Positions 11,399-23,623 of a stretch of 64,000 nucleotides of DNA are shown one piece after another. The DNA comes from Nematostella vectensis. Lineage: Eukaryota; Cnidaria; Anthozoa; Actiniaria; Edwardsiidae. Position 1 is the first letter of the stretch; each line of letters starts with the position of its first letter. Under the pieces are notes generated by a model. That model was not told the origin of the DNA, did not search any database, and worked only from the letters and a program-made list of their open reading frames with translations. The position numbers were made by a program, and so were the translations under genes. The stretch is from contig NC_064035.1 of the NCBI RefSeq assembly GCF_932526225.1, forward strand, positions 21,319,969 to 21,383,968, written 5' to 3'.

Positions 11399-11569
11399 GT
11401 ACTTCATGCAACGCGGGCTCAACTTGAGTTGGAGCAGACCGATTACCAGTGTCACGTACTTCATGCAACGCGAGCTCAACTTGAGTGGGAGCAGACCGCT
11501 GGCCACTGCCGAAAACTTTGAACAACGCGGGCTCATCTTGAGAAAATGTCGACCACGGACTGCTGTCAT
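11399..11569. repeat. Three 57-bp tandem units (19 codons each)
   Basis: Units start at 11399, 11456 and 11513 (TACTTCATGCAACGCGGGCT...). The third is more diverged. Both strands stay open across them: the plus frame 11367-11603 reads YFMQRGLNLSWSRP-type 19-residue repeats, and a minus frame is also open. No known protein family is recognised. It may be a degenerate coding repeat or a plain minisatellite. Confidence 0.7.
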
Positions 11570-12266
11570 AAGGGGTTTTGTGTTGAGTGGAGAAGGTAGT
11601 TAGTAAATATGGTATTATTTGGGGATTGAAACAGTTCTAATCGGTAACTGGTGGCAAATGTTTTGTAACGGATGTGAAGAGGTGATGGCGGCATTAGTGA
11701 AATCTGATGGGGGAATGTGATGAATATCCTTTTTAATTTTTCCTTGATCATCATTGCCCTGTGTATCAGCTCAGGGACGAAAAGCATAAATTTCAATGAC
11801 ACTTTACAAAAAGTCGCATCAATTCAAAAAAAAAGTCGCACTTGATATTTTGTTTGCTATAAGTTTCTAAGAACTCAGAGAAAGTATCCGCCTTATTCGA
11901 TGTGAAATGGGCTTATTTGAATTGTCACGTCATGTTTTTCCGTCATGTCGTCTGGTAAAGGATTGCTGAGCTGTACTTTCACTTTCGGACTTACATTTTC
12001 AAAGGGGTGCCTTTCAAAATCAAAATTGCGCGCGCTCGTAAAAAGGCGCTGTACAAACATGAAGGAAACTAATAACTTTTTTTCTCGTAAAGTTTTTATT
12101 ATTTTCTTACCTGACATTGCACTTTTCTTCATAAGGTGTCACATAACTGAGATATACGTTATTTGGGTTCCTATCGTTCTTCTGAGCTCGTAAGATCGTA
12201 TTCTTAACTCTCCATCATGCAGTTTGTATTTTAAGAACCTCGTCATACGGCCCCTTTAAGTGTGTG

Positions 12267-13250
12267 CTCATTTTGGGGAAGGGGGGTTAGCACATAGGTA
12301 TAGCAGGCCAGTTGCTATGATTTTTAACAGGTAGAGGGATTCATTTCCCTTTTACCTGATGTAACTTGACCCAAGATCTTCATGGGACTCTTTATTTTGA
12401 TTGAGAAGGCCTCTCTCGTGGTGCTTTATATGGGTGTTTGCTTTTCAGTTATCAAAACATGTGCTTGTAATGAATATCCTTTTTAGGATGATTGTCCTGT
12501 TTAGCATCTAATTAGTATCTTTTTTTTCTTTTTAAATGTTTGCTACAGTTGCACTTGCCTTCCCAAATTTCCTTTGACTCTTTGCCCTTCTCACGCCCTC
12601 CCAAACACCTATATGTGTTTATTATAAGTAACGTTTGAGGATAATTGATAATCTGACTTTGCTCCAATTCAAAGTGCAGGAGAAAGTCCCCCCGAAGGCC
12701 ACTGTTACGTAAACAGGAACTCTTTTACATCTTTTTTTTTTTCAATAACCATTCTCACTTATTTAAAAAACAGTAAAAACATTTGCTTTAAAAAGAAGTA
12801 TGCATGATTTGTAGGGGGTGGGGAGGAGGGGGGTAGCACAGTCTTTATAGCAGGCCAGTTGCTATGATTTTTAACAGGCAGGGGATTCGTTTACCCATTA
12901 AGAAGACTTTTCTCCCTAATGCAACTTGACCTGAGATATTTTTTTTATTGAGCAGGCCTTCCAATCCAATAGCCTCTCTCATCCCGCCCAAACCCTGTCT
13001 TTCCCCCATCCCTATCCCTACCCTCCCACTAATTGCATAAGAAAAGCTAAATAGGGAGAGCTAATTGCGTAAGAACCGCTAAATCACTTTACTGCCATCA
13101 CTTGGTTGTCGTGCACTTTGTTGTCCACGTTGCTGTCATTGCAAGAGCGGTCATTTTATTTCTCCTGCTTTATATGGGTGTTTGCTTTTAAGTTATCAAA
13201 ACATGTGCTTGTAATGAACATCCTTTTTAAGATGATTGTTCTAAGTGTCT
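12267..13250. repeat. Diverged direct duplication
   Basis: A segment with GTATAGCAGGCCAGTTGCTATGATT at about 12299 recurs at about 12850. A second shared block (GCTTTATATGGGTGTTTGCTTTT) lies at about 12423 and 13170. The two blocks are 550 and 750 bp apart respectively, so one copy has gained sequence. No gene is seen in 11600-13290. Confidence 0.65.
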
Positions 13251-13298
13251 AAGCCATTCTTGCAGCCGGTACACAGAGTCATAGTACCGGGATTGTGC

Positions 13299-13326
13299 GG
13301 GGGGGGGGGGGGGGGGGGGGGGGGGG
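13299..13326 (+). repeat. Poly-G run of 28
   Basis: Uninterrupted G tract followed by more G-rich sequence (GAGTGGGGGGAGGGG). It could form G-quadruplexes and its length is likely to be assembly-sensitive. A 17-base C run lies at 13930-13946. Confidence 0.9.
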
Positions 13327-13349
13327 AGTGGGGGGAGGGGATACATGCC

Positions 13350-15170
13350 CTACTGGTCATTTCCTTATTATGATTTTTTCAATATATGGGCTGGGTTAGG
13401 GGGCAAGTCCCGTCGCGGCCCCCTCGGCCCCTCCCCTTTAATACTGTAAAGGTAGACCAGAGATGTATGCTGATCGTAATCCTATATATAATGAAATACT
13501 GTACCGCGGTATATTTTCTCATTTATTTTGTGTGTTATGGTTGTTTTCAGATATCATGAAGGCTAGAGGTCTCCCGGAGCATAAAATAAAAGAAAAAATA
13601 AGAGGGCGACAGGACAGTGCGAAGAAAGAGTTGGCTTGGAAGTAATAGCTTCCCCGCTAGTTCCCGTATAAAGGGAGGTGAAGGGGAAACGTGACAACTC
13701 CCTGATACCATGCAAAAAAGCATTACTAAGTTCGTAAGTGATTTGTGATTGTAATTAGTGCCTATCTGTGATACGAAATTGCGAAAATTGATCCGTGATT
13801 CATGATTACTACACACCTCCCCCTTCAGCTCCCTGTATATAGCCTCCCCTGTCCCGGGGTCGGTTGTTTTCATTGTATCTTTTCAAAAACGTTACCAAGG
13901 TAAAATAATGACGAGCATTTTGGGGTCAACCCCCCCCCCCCCCCCCTTCGCAAAAAGCTAGATCCGCCCCTGGTGTTGCACAATAACATTCACTCTGGTT
14001 GTCTGCTACCGACGTATATTTTTGTTAATAACTTCCTTTCGCTTTGTGTTACAAAGTTCTCAGGAATTCTTAAGAATTGATGAGAATTGTTAAAAATTTT
14101 CAACAATTCCTAAAAATTGTCAGGGTTTTCTGCGCTCACATGCTGTTCAAAATTCCAACGAATTCTTGAGAATTGACAAGAATTGGTTGCCAATTTGTCT
14201 GTCTGCGTGCGCTAACAATCATACAAGAATATTTCATATTGCTTCTGAGAATATATTACTTTCGAGAAAACATGGCAGTATAAATATCTTGTTTACTTGC
14301 TTGAACTAGCCGATGGAAATGGTGCTTTGTGTGACTCGCCATTGAGCGGGGGCATTAAATGGCTGTGTGATTGGCCTTTTTTAAATGGTGCCGCCAAAAA
14401 CAGAAAAGTATTTTTCATCAACTTGTCAAATAATCCTCTTTCTTATTTCACTGCACCGGCAAGAAGAGAACATCTGGCATGGATATTTTAATTCCAAAGG
14501 CAAGGCCCTTGCCAAGTCGGGGAATAATACGGATCGAATGATTTACACGAAACTCGCCACCACTATTAATGAACTCGTCAACGGCGGTGATTTCACCATT
14601 TTTGGCGAATTTGTATGTCTCTTATCACGATAAAATATTACAACCTTTAGGGTAAAAGACCAATTGATAAATTAACCTGATAAGTTGAATTTAGGAATCC
14701 GCTGCTAACTTCACTACTTGAATTAGCTGCTGAATTAGTTGCTAACTTCTCCGCGGTCTCTTTCCCTGCTGATACTTCAAGCCCTCCCCTTTCTTTAAGA
14801 TTGTAAATTATTCAAAAGGTATTTTTAAATAACTTAAAAGTGAAATAAAGGACTTGTAAGAACAATGGAAAATGTGTCAATCATGTAATAACTAAAAATA
14901 AGGCTTAATAGGAAGTTGAAGAAAAGAAGTAAGTCAGCTTTTATTTTATTCGAGTTCCACCGTCTTTGTTTATTTTTCGAGAAGATTGCATTAAACTTTG
15001 GGTACAAATAGGAAAACGCTTATCTCGTCGCCGAATGCCCGGGAGGTGGGGGGTGGGCAGACGGGGGTGGTTAGTGTAAGTATGTAATATTGTAAGTGTA
15101 TTTTTCTTTATATTTCGTATCTGACTTATGTATTTAAGTAATTATTTGGAACATTAGAACCCAATTTATA
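13350..15170. other. Unassigned sequence with a palindromic cluster
   Basis: Short open frames at 13463-13645, 14297-14491 and 14385-14633 match nothing I recognise. At 14073-14180 a motif GAATTCTTRAGAATTG occurs twice, around a self-complementary core (GAATTGTTAAAAATTTTCAACAATTC), an unusual density of palindromic GAATT words. Confidence 0.4.
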
Positions 15171-15177
15171 TACAAAA

Positions 15178-15500
15178 AAATTAACCCTAAGGGATGGCAT
15201 TTTGGGCGTGGTCAACAGAAATTCTTACCCCTAAGCCATTTGGGTATGGTCGAAGGAATTTTAAGACCCCAATAGATAACAGAATCTAAAAAAAAGTTAA
15301 ACACCCCGTTAGGAATAGCAATTGGTCGATTTTTTTACCCTAAGAGATAACAGAATAAAAAAAGCTAAACACCCCTTAGGAATAGCAATAGTTCTAATTT
15401 TATACCCAAAGAAATAACATCACCAAAAAAAAAAAAAAAAACGTTAAACACCCCCTAAGCTAAGGGATGGCAATTGGTCGAAATTTTATACCCTTAAAGA
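15178..15500. repeat. Degenerate ~85-bp tandem repeat, about 4 units
   Basis: Units share TTAAACACCCC, AGGAATAGCAATTGGTCG, a T-rich run and ATACCCTAAAGATAACA. Spacing varies. Noncoding. Confidence 0.75.
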
Positions 15501-15564
15501 TTTGATAATCACGGTCGGTCTACTTTTCTAGAGCGTTTCCCCCCGGGGGAGGTGCGGTCGAAGA

Positions 15565-15800
15565 GCGTAGTTCCTCTTTGCGATGAGTTGCGCTGATGCT
15601 GCGGTAAAGAGCGGTGACAGCGGTGAGCGATCGGTGCTTGTGGTTTTTAAACCATGGAGTAGTTTCTCTTTACGTTGAGCTGCGCTGACGCTGCGGTGAA
15701 AAGCGGTGACGGCGTTGAGCGATCGGTGTGTGCGTGTGCGTGTGCGTGTTTGTTAAGCTTCTATTTGCGGTTAGGTGCGGTAACGCTGAGGTAAAGAGCT
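15565..15800. repeat. ~91-bp tandem repeat, 2.5 units
   Basis: GTAGTTCCTCTTTGCGATGA at about 15568 recurs as GTAGTTTCTCTTTACGTTGA at about 15659, each followed by a TGCGCTGA(T/C)GCTGCGGT block and GCGATCGGTG. A partial third unit follows a (TGTGCG)n stretch. It is GC-richer than its surroundings. Noncoding as far as I can see. Confidence 0.7.
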
Positions 15801-15949
15801 AGGAAAACGTTTCGTTTCGTTGTGTGGGGTTTGCTTTGTGCATGGAATTCGTTTCTCGCTGAGGCAAAAACAGAAAACATGCTAAAATGAAACAACAGCA
15901 AATGGACCAATCACAGACGAGCTTTAGTACGTGATTAACAATAGACTTT

Positions 15950-16853
15950 AGGTTATTATTTTTGTATTAAGTGTCCCATAAGCTTAATTTTGGCGTATAA
16001 TGAATATAATCGATTTCTGAGCTATTGTGCAGCTAAGTATATAAATTGATGAACCCACTTTTAATTGATTTATAAGAATAAGGTAAGCTGATAAGAGGAT
16101 TAGCGTAATCGAGTAGTCGAGAATCATAATCCCGATGACATCTGGTAAAACATTTTATCAACATCTCCCATAGTGAGACGCTAGCGGTTAAAAAAAATTT
16201 TTCAGGACCCTGATACTAAAAACAAAATATTGATTTATAACAATTAGCTAAGCCGATTAAGGGATTAGCTTAATCAAGTTATCAAAATTATTTTCCGAGA
16301 ACATCTTGTGATTTGTTTTTTTTTTGTTCTTCCTTTCACTTCAGGATTTTGTGTGTCGTGTATTTGTAAAGTCTCAAAATACAACCAAAAACGTTTATCA
16401 GACTTTTAGTTCAGTCCTTCATCAGGCGACTTAACTTCGTTTGATGTGTTCATCACGAAATACCAGGACGAGTACACTTTATTTTAATATTTTGATAGAA
16501 CTTTTTTTATAAAAGCGTCCAGCCGAGATATCATCAAATTTTAAGAACATGCTAAGAGCTTGCCGAGGCTCTAATAACAGCAAAGTATCGCTTTCTTAGT
16601 CTAAAGCTGTCTAAAATGTAGAATTGTAAATCATATTTGTAATAACAACCTTAAATATTATTGCTATTAATAATTTGAATAATCCTCTACCTAATAATTT
16701 ATTAGGTATTATATTCCTATAAATATTAAATGAAAGGACATCGTCAACAGCATTCTTGGCTTGAAAATGCTCAACATTAAGAACGGCTCAACCTCAAATG
16801 AATATCAGGCGTTTTATAGAAAAAAGGTTGAATCTACACGTTGAATATCTTGT
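15950..16853. repeat. Repeat A, copy 1
   Basis: About 0.9 kb that recurs directly at about 17285-18135 (repeat A copy 2) with a few indels. The two copies flank a broken E2F-like exon (16854-17042). The 3' half of A (from TTTTAAGAACATGCTAAGAGC) is also present in the tandem units at 21.4-21.85 and 22.3-22.75 kb. No coding region. Confidence 0.8.
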
Positions 16854-17042
16854 ATTTTCGAAGAGAAGCGATGCCTCGCTTGGCCTGATAGGTTTCAAGT
16901 CTTATAGGTCTGAAGTAGGGATAGAATAAGCTGCTAGACAATTGAATGTGAAAAGGCGTAGAATATAATTCGTTGTGAACATCTTTCAAGGGGCTGGCTT
17001 GGTAAAGAAATCCGGAAGAGGCATTGCGAGCCGTGTATTTCT
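16854..17042 (+). pseudogene. E2F-like winged-helix exon, broken copy 1
   Basis: Near-identical to the intact exon at 23373-23623 from TTTTCGAAGAGAAGCGATG onwards, but it lacks the first ~40 bp including the ATG. It also has a 21-bp deletion after GGTTTCAAG and an in-frame TAA where the intact copy has GAA in IEEAA. The splice donor (GTAAGT at 17043) is still present, and 230 bp of matching downstream sequence follow. It lies between two copies of repeat A, so it moved as part of a larger duplicated block. A protein from this copy is unlikely. Confidence 0.8.
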
Positions 17043-17280
17043 GTAAGTAACGTCAATTTGGCTTATCTTGGCTATCGATGAATTTGTTGATGTTGTTTTA
17101 AGTCGGCAAAAGATCATGGCAGGATTTAATTATCAACAAGTTTCTATTTATCGATGATTTTAAAATACTGCATGTAATCAGAATTGTTACATACATACAT
17201 AATACGCAGATAAAATTTCGCGAAAAGTTAAATTTTGTGCGATTTCTAGACGTATCCATGTGATGACAATAAAGTTGCGA

Positions 17281-18243
17281 CTCGATTATTTTTGTAATAA
17301 GTGTCCCATAGCTTAATTTTGATGTATAATGAAGATAATCGATTTCTGAGCTTTTGTGCAGCTAAGTATGTAAATTGATGAACCCACTTTTAATTGATTT
17401 ATAAGAATAAGGTAAGCTGATAAGAGGATTAGCGTAATCGAGTAGTCGAGAATCATAATCCCGATGACATCTGGTAAAACATTTTATCAACATCTCCCAT
17501 AGTGAGACGCTAGCGGTTAAAAGAAACTTTTCAGGACCCTGATACTAAAAACAAAATATTGATTTATAACAATTAGCTAAGCCGATATCAAAATTATTTT
17601 CCAAGAACATCTTGTGATTTGTTTTTTTTGTTCTTCCTTTCACTTCAGGATTTTGTGTGTCGTGTATTTGTAAAGTCTCAAAATACAATTTAGTTCAGTC
17701 CTTCATCAGGCAACTTAACTTCGTTTGGTGTGTTCATCACGAAATACCAGGACGAGTACACTTTATTTTAATATTTTGATAGAACTTTTTTTATAAAAAC
17801 GTCCAGCCGGAGATATCATCAAATTTTAAGAACATGCTAAGAGCTTGCCGAGGCTCTAATAACAGCAAAGTATCGCTTTCTTAGTCTAAAGCTTTCTAAA
17901 ATGCAGAATTGTAAATCATATTTGTAATAAAAACCTTAGATATTATTGCTATTAATAATTTGAGTAATCCTCTACCTAAAAATTTATTAGGTATTATATT
18001 CCTATAAATTTTAGATAAAAGGACATTATTGGCTTGAAAATGCTCTAAAACTAAAAACGGCTCACCCTCAAATGAGAATCAGACGTTTTCATAGAAAAAA
18101 GATTGTTTCTACACGTATAACATCTTTTTTAGTTTCCAGTTTGTTAGACGCTTTTGATTTCATATGTATACACCAGCCAGTAGTTCTGAAGTAACTAGGG
18201 CAAGGTCATTTAGCTGGAGAGGGAAGGATTGTGAAGGATTGTG
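17281..18243. repeat. Repeat A, copy 2 (Penelope-like insertion at its end)
   Basis: Second copy of repeat A, extended at its 3' end to the sequence GGAAGGATTGTGAA. There the Penelope-like element is inserted, after a short duplicated AAGGATTGTG. In the units at 21.8 and 22.7 kb the same point continues into GGGCTTGCAGCC. Confidence 0.75.
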
Positions 18244-18255
18244 AATTGTTTCGTA

Positions 18256-18549
18256 GCTACGAAACAATTAGAACTGTTAATCCCGTCACCGTTAAATTTT
18301 CGCGCTATCAATTTTTCACACGTTCCGCACTGTTAGCTTTCGCCCTGCATATCTAATGTAACTCGCTATTGTTCCTCTTACCGCCTTAGCTAAAACTATC
18401 AGTCTATTATTATGTAAATTTCAACGTTAATAGTATATATACGATGGTAGGAATATTCTCATTAAATCCCCTGATGAGTGGGCAACCACGAAACAGACCT
18501 GTAGGGAAACCTATGTAGTTTGTATTTTTTTCTCAAACCAACACTATAC
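18256..18549 (+). repeat. 5' LTR-like repeat (pLTR) of the Penelope-like element
   Basis: 294 bp repeated at 20761-21054 with no difference that I can see, an offset of 2505 bp. Penelope-like elements characteristically carry such direct repeats. It includes a hammerhead ribozyme. Its left boundary lies inside a 26-bp perfect palindrome, 18244-18269. Confidence 0.9.
18464..18508 (+). ncRNA. Type I minimal hammerhead ribozyme (5' pLTR)
   Basis: Conserved core CUGAUGA at 18471-18477; stem II GUGG/CCAC with GCAA loop (18477-18489); GAAAC at 18490-18494. Stem III is only two pairs (AC/GU) closed by AGACCU, followed by GUA (18501-18503) as the predicted cleavage triplet. Stem I starts with CCC (18468-18470) pairing GGG (18504-18506). 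Minimal hammerheads of this kind are known from Penelope-like elements. Predicted self-cleavage is after 18503. Confidence 0.85.
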
Positions 18550-18568
18550 ACCGCTCTACTTTCGAGTA

Positions 18569-20760
18569 TTGAGCACTTTCTATGAAAGTCTTCAACCATC
18601 ATTTTATCCAGACTCCAAGTTTTTCTTGTTGAGCACTCTAAGGCTACTCATTATGGAAAAATTCCACATCAACTACTCAACGAAGAATATTCCCCTACCA
18701 TCTCGCAGTGACTACCTCCAACGCCTTATTGAAAAAACCGAGCACTTTTTACGCCGAATGCGCTGGAAAGCACACTTCTTCCTAAACACAGACACCGCCT
18801 CGACCTCCAAAGAAACCTATGGATTCCGCTCAACCAAAAATCCGCCTCCTGTAGAAGAACTGAAAGAGTTCGAAGAAGACATGTTAAAAATGATCCAGTC
18901 AGTAAAATTCAAGAACCTGAACACTCCTTTCCTGGGCAAGCTAAAAGAAGACACCGACAACATTAAAAAAGAACCTAAACTACTGATCCCCGCAGATAAA
19001 ACCACAAACTTCTACAAACTAGAGCCAGCTACCTACAAGAATCTCCTAGAAAAAGAAATAAACAAGTCCTACAAAAAAGCACCCTCCGAAACAACGCAAT
19101 CTGTCCACAAGAAAAACAAAGAGATCGCTACAAAACTGGATTTAGACGATAGAATAGACACCACAGCCAACAAGCAAGCCTTCATAACTCTCAAAGACCA
19201 TAAGCCGAACTTCGCTAACAAACCTACCTGCAGACTCATCAACCCCACGAAACCCGAAATCGGAAAAATCAGCAAAAAGATCCTCGACCGTATCAATAGC
19301 GTAATTGCAAAGAAACGAAACTTCAACCAATGGAAAAGCACTAAAGCCGTCATTGACTGGTTCAAGGCTGCCGAAAACAAACACCAACTCAACTTCATCT
19401 GTTTTGACATTGTAGAATTCTACCCATCTATCAGCCAAGACCTACTATCAAGAGCACTCGACTTCGCCTCCAACTATGACGAAATCACCCCTGATGAAAA
19501 AGAGATCATAACCCACTCCAAGAGCTCCTTCCTGATCCACAACCAAACACCCTGGCAGAAGAAAGGCACCACGATATTTGATGTTACGATGGGGAGCTTC
19601 GATGGCGCAGAAACCTGTGAACTTGTAGGCAACTTCCTTCTCTCCCAACTTCAGGACCTCAATATGAACGTAGGACTCTACCGCGACGACGGACTAGCCA
19701 TCACCAACGCCACACCCAGAGCCACCGAAAACCTGAAAAAGGAACTATGCCGCATCTTCAACAACAACGGACTCCGAATCACCATTGAGGCAAACAAACA
19801 AGTTGTCAATTTCCTAGACGTCACCCTCGACCTAAAACGTAATGCACACCAGCCTTATACAAAGCCGAACTCCTCGCTACAATATGTCCACCGTGAGAGC
19901 AACCACCCGCCCTCCATCACCAAGAACATCCCTGCTGGTATCAACAGACGCCTATCTGCCCTATCTTCAGACCAAGCCTCCTTTGACCAGACCGCGCCGC
20001 CTTACCAGAAAGCACTCGACGATAGCGGATACAACTACACGCTACGCTACGAACCCAACACCGTAACCAACCGTAAAACCCGCAAACGCAACAACATCCT
20101 ATGGTACAACCCGCCCTTCAGCAAGAACACCAGCACCAACATCGGCCACAGATTCCTCACCCTGATAGACAAACACTTCCCGAAAGACAACCACCTCCGT
20201 AAAATCTTCAACAGAAACACCATCAAAATCAGTTACAGCTGCATGAACAACACCAAACAGATCATCGACAACCACAACAAGCGCATCATCACCGCATCGT
20301 CGACTACCGAGACCGCCAGCTCCGCCCCTACCACTACCAACAGCAAGACATGCAACTGCCGACAGAAAGACACCTGCCCTCTAGACGGAAACTGCCTACA
20401 GACATCTATTATCTACCAAGCTACCGTAACTCGAAAAGACAACAACACCTCGGAAACATACGTCGGGCTCACTGAAAACAGCTTCAAGACCAGATACAGA
20501 AACCACACCGCATCATTCCGACACACCAAACACAGAAACTCCACCGAACTCAGCAAATACGTCTGGACTCTCAAGGACAACATGATTGAGTATTTTATTT
20601 CATGGCGCATTCTTTCTTCCCACTCCACCTACAACAGTACCACTAAGCGTTGCAACCTCTGCCTCAAGGAAAAACTGACGATCATCTGTCAACCCAAACT
20701 ATCAACTCTAAATAAACGCAATGAACTCGTATCCTCGTGCCGCCACAGAAACAAAGCCCT

Positions 20761-20776
<16 letters not shown>
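18569..20776 (+). CDS. Penelope-like reverse transcriptase with GIY-YIG endonuclease
   Basis: An uninterrupted 735-codon frame (counted from a TTG at 18569; first ATG at 18653; the frame is open back to 18434 through the pLTR, so the true start is uncertain). The N-terminal region has the RMRWKAHFF block seen in this family. RT core: FDIVEFYPS near residues 278-286 holds the first catalytic Asp, and YRDDG near 370-374 holds the catalytic pair. A Cys cluster (CNCRQKDTCPLDGNC, about 594-608) precedes the endonuclease: IIYQA near 613, TYVGLT near 630, then FKTRYRNH with the catalytic Arg and a later Glu in STELSKYVW, a GIY-YIG arrangement. CNLC follows. RT and GIY-YIG together define Penelope-like elements, which prime reverse transcription at nicked DNA. 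The stop lies inside the 3' pLTR. With identical pLTRs and an intact frame, this looks like a recent, possibly active copy. Confidence 0.93.
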
Positions 20777-21188
<412 letters not shown>

Positions 21189-21988
21189 TTTTAAAGAGTG
21201 TGGATTTGAAAGGCATGAAAAGAGCTGTTTTCAAATTTCAATTTGTATTTTTCCTTACGCCGTAATACTCTTCACGCTTTCTTTATTGCCGCTGAGAACC
21301 CACAAAAGCCCTTTTATCGCAGGCTACTACTGAGAGTGGTAGGCAGCAAATAACGAAGACACATCCTCTAGAGCCCTGGTGCTGGAAAAAAACTTCTAAC
21401 CAATGTATAGGAATAGACTATGCCGATAAAATTTTAAGAACATGCTAAGAGCTTGCCGAGGCTCTAATAACAGCAAAGTATCGCTTTCTTAGTCTAAAGC
21501 TTTCTAAAATGCAGAATTGTAAATCATATTTGTAATAAAAACCTTAGATATTATTGCTATTAATAATTTGAGTAATCCTCTACCTAAAAATTTATTAGGT
21601 ATTATATTCCTATAAATTTTAGATAAAAGGGCTTGAAAATGCTCTAAAACTAAAAACGGCTCACCCTCAAATGAGAATCAGACGTTTTCATAGAAAAAAG
21701 ATTGTTTCTACACGTATAACATCTTTTTTAGTTTCCAGTTTGTTAGACGCTTTTGATTTCATATGTATACACCAGCCAGTAGTTCTGAAGTAACTAGGGC
21801 AAGGTCATTTAGCTGGAGAGGGAAGGATTGTGAAGGGCTTGCAGCCGCCCCCCTCCACCCCCATTTTGTTTTCCTTATCAGGTAATTGGCATTCTGATTG
21901 CCCGAGAAGCCTAGCGTGCGCTAGCGTCAGTGAATTTAGGCGGAGGCATTTCTGACATGAATGGCATTATTAGTATTCCTTCTCGTTG

Positions 21989-22087
<99 letters not shown>

Positions 22088-22885
22088 AAAGAGTGTGGAT
22101 TTGAAAGGCATGAAAAGAGCTGTTTTCAAATTTCAATTTGTATTTTTCCTTACGCCGTAATACTCTTCACGCTTTCTTTATTGCCGCTGAGAACCCACAA
22201 AAGCCCTTTTATCGCAGGCTACTACTGAGAGTGGTAGGCAGCAAATAACGAAGACACATCCTCTAGAGCCCTGGTGCTGGAAAAAAACTTCTAACCAATG
22301 TATAGGAATAGACTATGCCGATAAAATTTTAAGAACATGCTAAGAGCTTGCCGAGGCTCTAATAACAGCAAAGTATCGCTTTCTTAGTCTAAAGCTTTCT
22401 AAAATGCAGAATTGTAAATCATATTTGTAATAAAAACCTTAGATATTATTGCTATTAATAATTTGAGTAATCCTCTACCTAAAAATTTATTAGGTATTAT
22501 ATTCCTATAAATTTTAGATAAAAGGGCTTGAAAATGCTCTAAAACTAAAAACGGCTCACCCTCAAATGAGAATCAGACGTTTTCATAGAAAAAAGATTGT
22601 TTCTACACGTATAACATCTTTTTTAGTTTCCAGTTTGTTAGACGCTTTTGATTTCATATGTATACACCAGCCAGTAGTTCTGAAGTAACTAGGGCAAGGT
22701 CATTTAGCTGGAGAGGGAAGGATTGTGAAGGGCTTGCAGCCGCCCCCCTCCACCCCCATTTTGTTTTCCTTATCAGGTAATTGGCATTCTGATTGCCCGA
22801 GAAGCCTAGCGTGCGCTAGCGTCAGTGAATTTAGGCGGAGGCATTTCTGACATGAATGGCATTATTAGTATTCCTTCTCGTTGAA

Positions 22886-22912
<27 letters not shown>
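21189..22912. repeat. Tandem units U1 and U2 of the E2F-exon region
   Basis: U1 (21189-22083) and U2 (22084-22912) are near-identical and each starts TTTTAAAGAGTGTGG. Each has a ~240-bp leader ending GCCGATAAA, then the 3' half of repeat A, then GGGCTTGCAGCC... to TTCTCGTTGAA and an AT tract. The same leader opens U3 (22913) and U4 (about 24420), where it is followed instead by the E2F-like exon. U1 and U2 therefore are copies of the gene's upstream region with the exon replaced by repeat A. Confidence 0.85.
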
Positions 22913-22916
<4 letters not shown>

Positions 22917-23372
22917 AAAGAGTGTGGATTTGAAAGGCATGAAAAGAGCTGTTTTCAAATTTCAATTTGTATTTTTCCTTACGCCGTAATACTCTTCACG
23001 CTTTCTTTATTGCCGCTGAGAACCCACAAAAGCCCTTTTATCGCAGGCTACTACTGAGAGTGGTAGGCAGCAAATAACGGAGACACATCCTCTAGAGCCC
23101 TGGTGCTGGAAAAAAACTTCTAACCAATGTATAGGAATAGACTATGCCGATAAAGGGATAGCGATAACACATTTTATTCTTGTTAACCAGGGGCTCATCA
23201 TTAACTCGTTTTATAAAAAAGATCAAAACATCTTGAAGAAATCCCCCCCTTTTTTCGCCTAAAGGAAAGACTTTTAATGTTTTGCGCCTTTTCATGTGTA
23301 ATTGAAATACCAGCACAGGTTTAAAGCAGGCGTGGAGTGAAGGCTTGAAAAATATTTCTTATCATTATCAAT
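22913..23372 (+). promoter_or_regulatory. Presumed 5' flank / 5' UTR of the E2F-like exon
   Basis: The leader shared with U1, U2 and U4, followed from 23153 by sequence shared only with U4. TATAAAAAA at about 23211 could be a TATA box 160 bp upstream of the ATG. The matching site in the broken copy U4 reads CATGAAAAA. No transcription evidence is available. Confidence 0.35.
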
Positions 23373-23623
23373 ATGAGCTTTGTGACACAAAGTAGATCCA
23401 GTGTTTCAAAACTATTTTCGAAGAGAAGCGATGCCTCCCTTGGCCTGATAGGTTTCAAGTTTCTTTTACTTTTAAATAAGTCTTATAGGTCTGGAATAGG
23501 GATAGAAGAAGCTGCTAAACAATTGAATGTGAAAAGGCGTAGAATGTACGACGTTGTGAATATCCTTCAAGGGGCTGGCTTGGTAAAGAAATCCGGAAGA
23601 GGCATTGCGAGCCGTGTATTTCT
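23373..23623 (+). CDS. E2F-like transcription factor, first coding exon (winged-helix DNA-binding domain)
   Basis: Encodes MSFVTQSRSS... and, from about residue 17, an E2F/DP-type winged helix: DASLGLIGFKFLLLL matches the SLGLLTxKF helix, IEEAAKQLNV the second helix, and RRRMYDVVNILQGAGLVKK the recognition helix with the family's RRxYDxxNxL signature. Only about 17 residues precede the domain, which is short for the family. The exon ends at a strong donor: CT|GTGAGT, GT at 23624, phase 2. Without splicing it would stop one codon later. The phase matches the exon at 48805, which resembles the E2F dimerization region. E2F proteins bind TTTSSCGC-type sites with or without a DP partner and control S-phase genes; that role here is inference. 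Alternative reading: a stranded duplicate exon with no downstream partner. Confidence 0.75.

Noticed and set aside
10922-11569. 215-codon minus frame with SQPASQP repeat
   Set aside because: Runs through a (CTGG)n tract, the minisatellite and M terminus; a composite of repeats.
19069-19648. Minus-strand frames opposite the Penelope-like RT
   Set aside because: Shadows of the RT frame.
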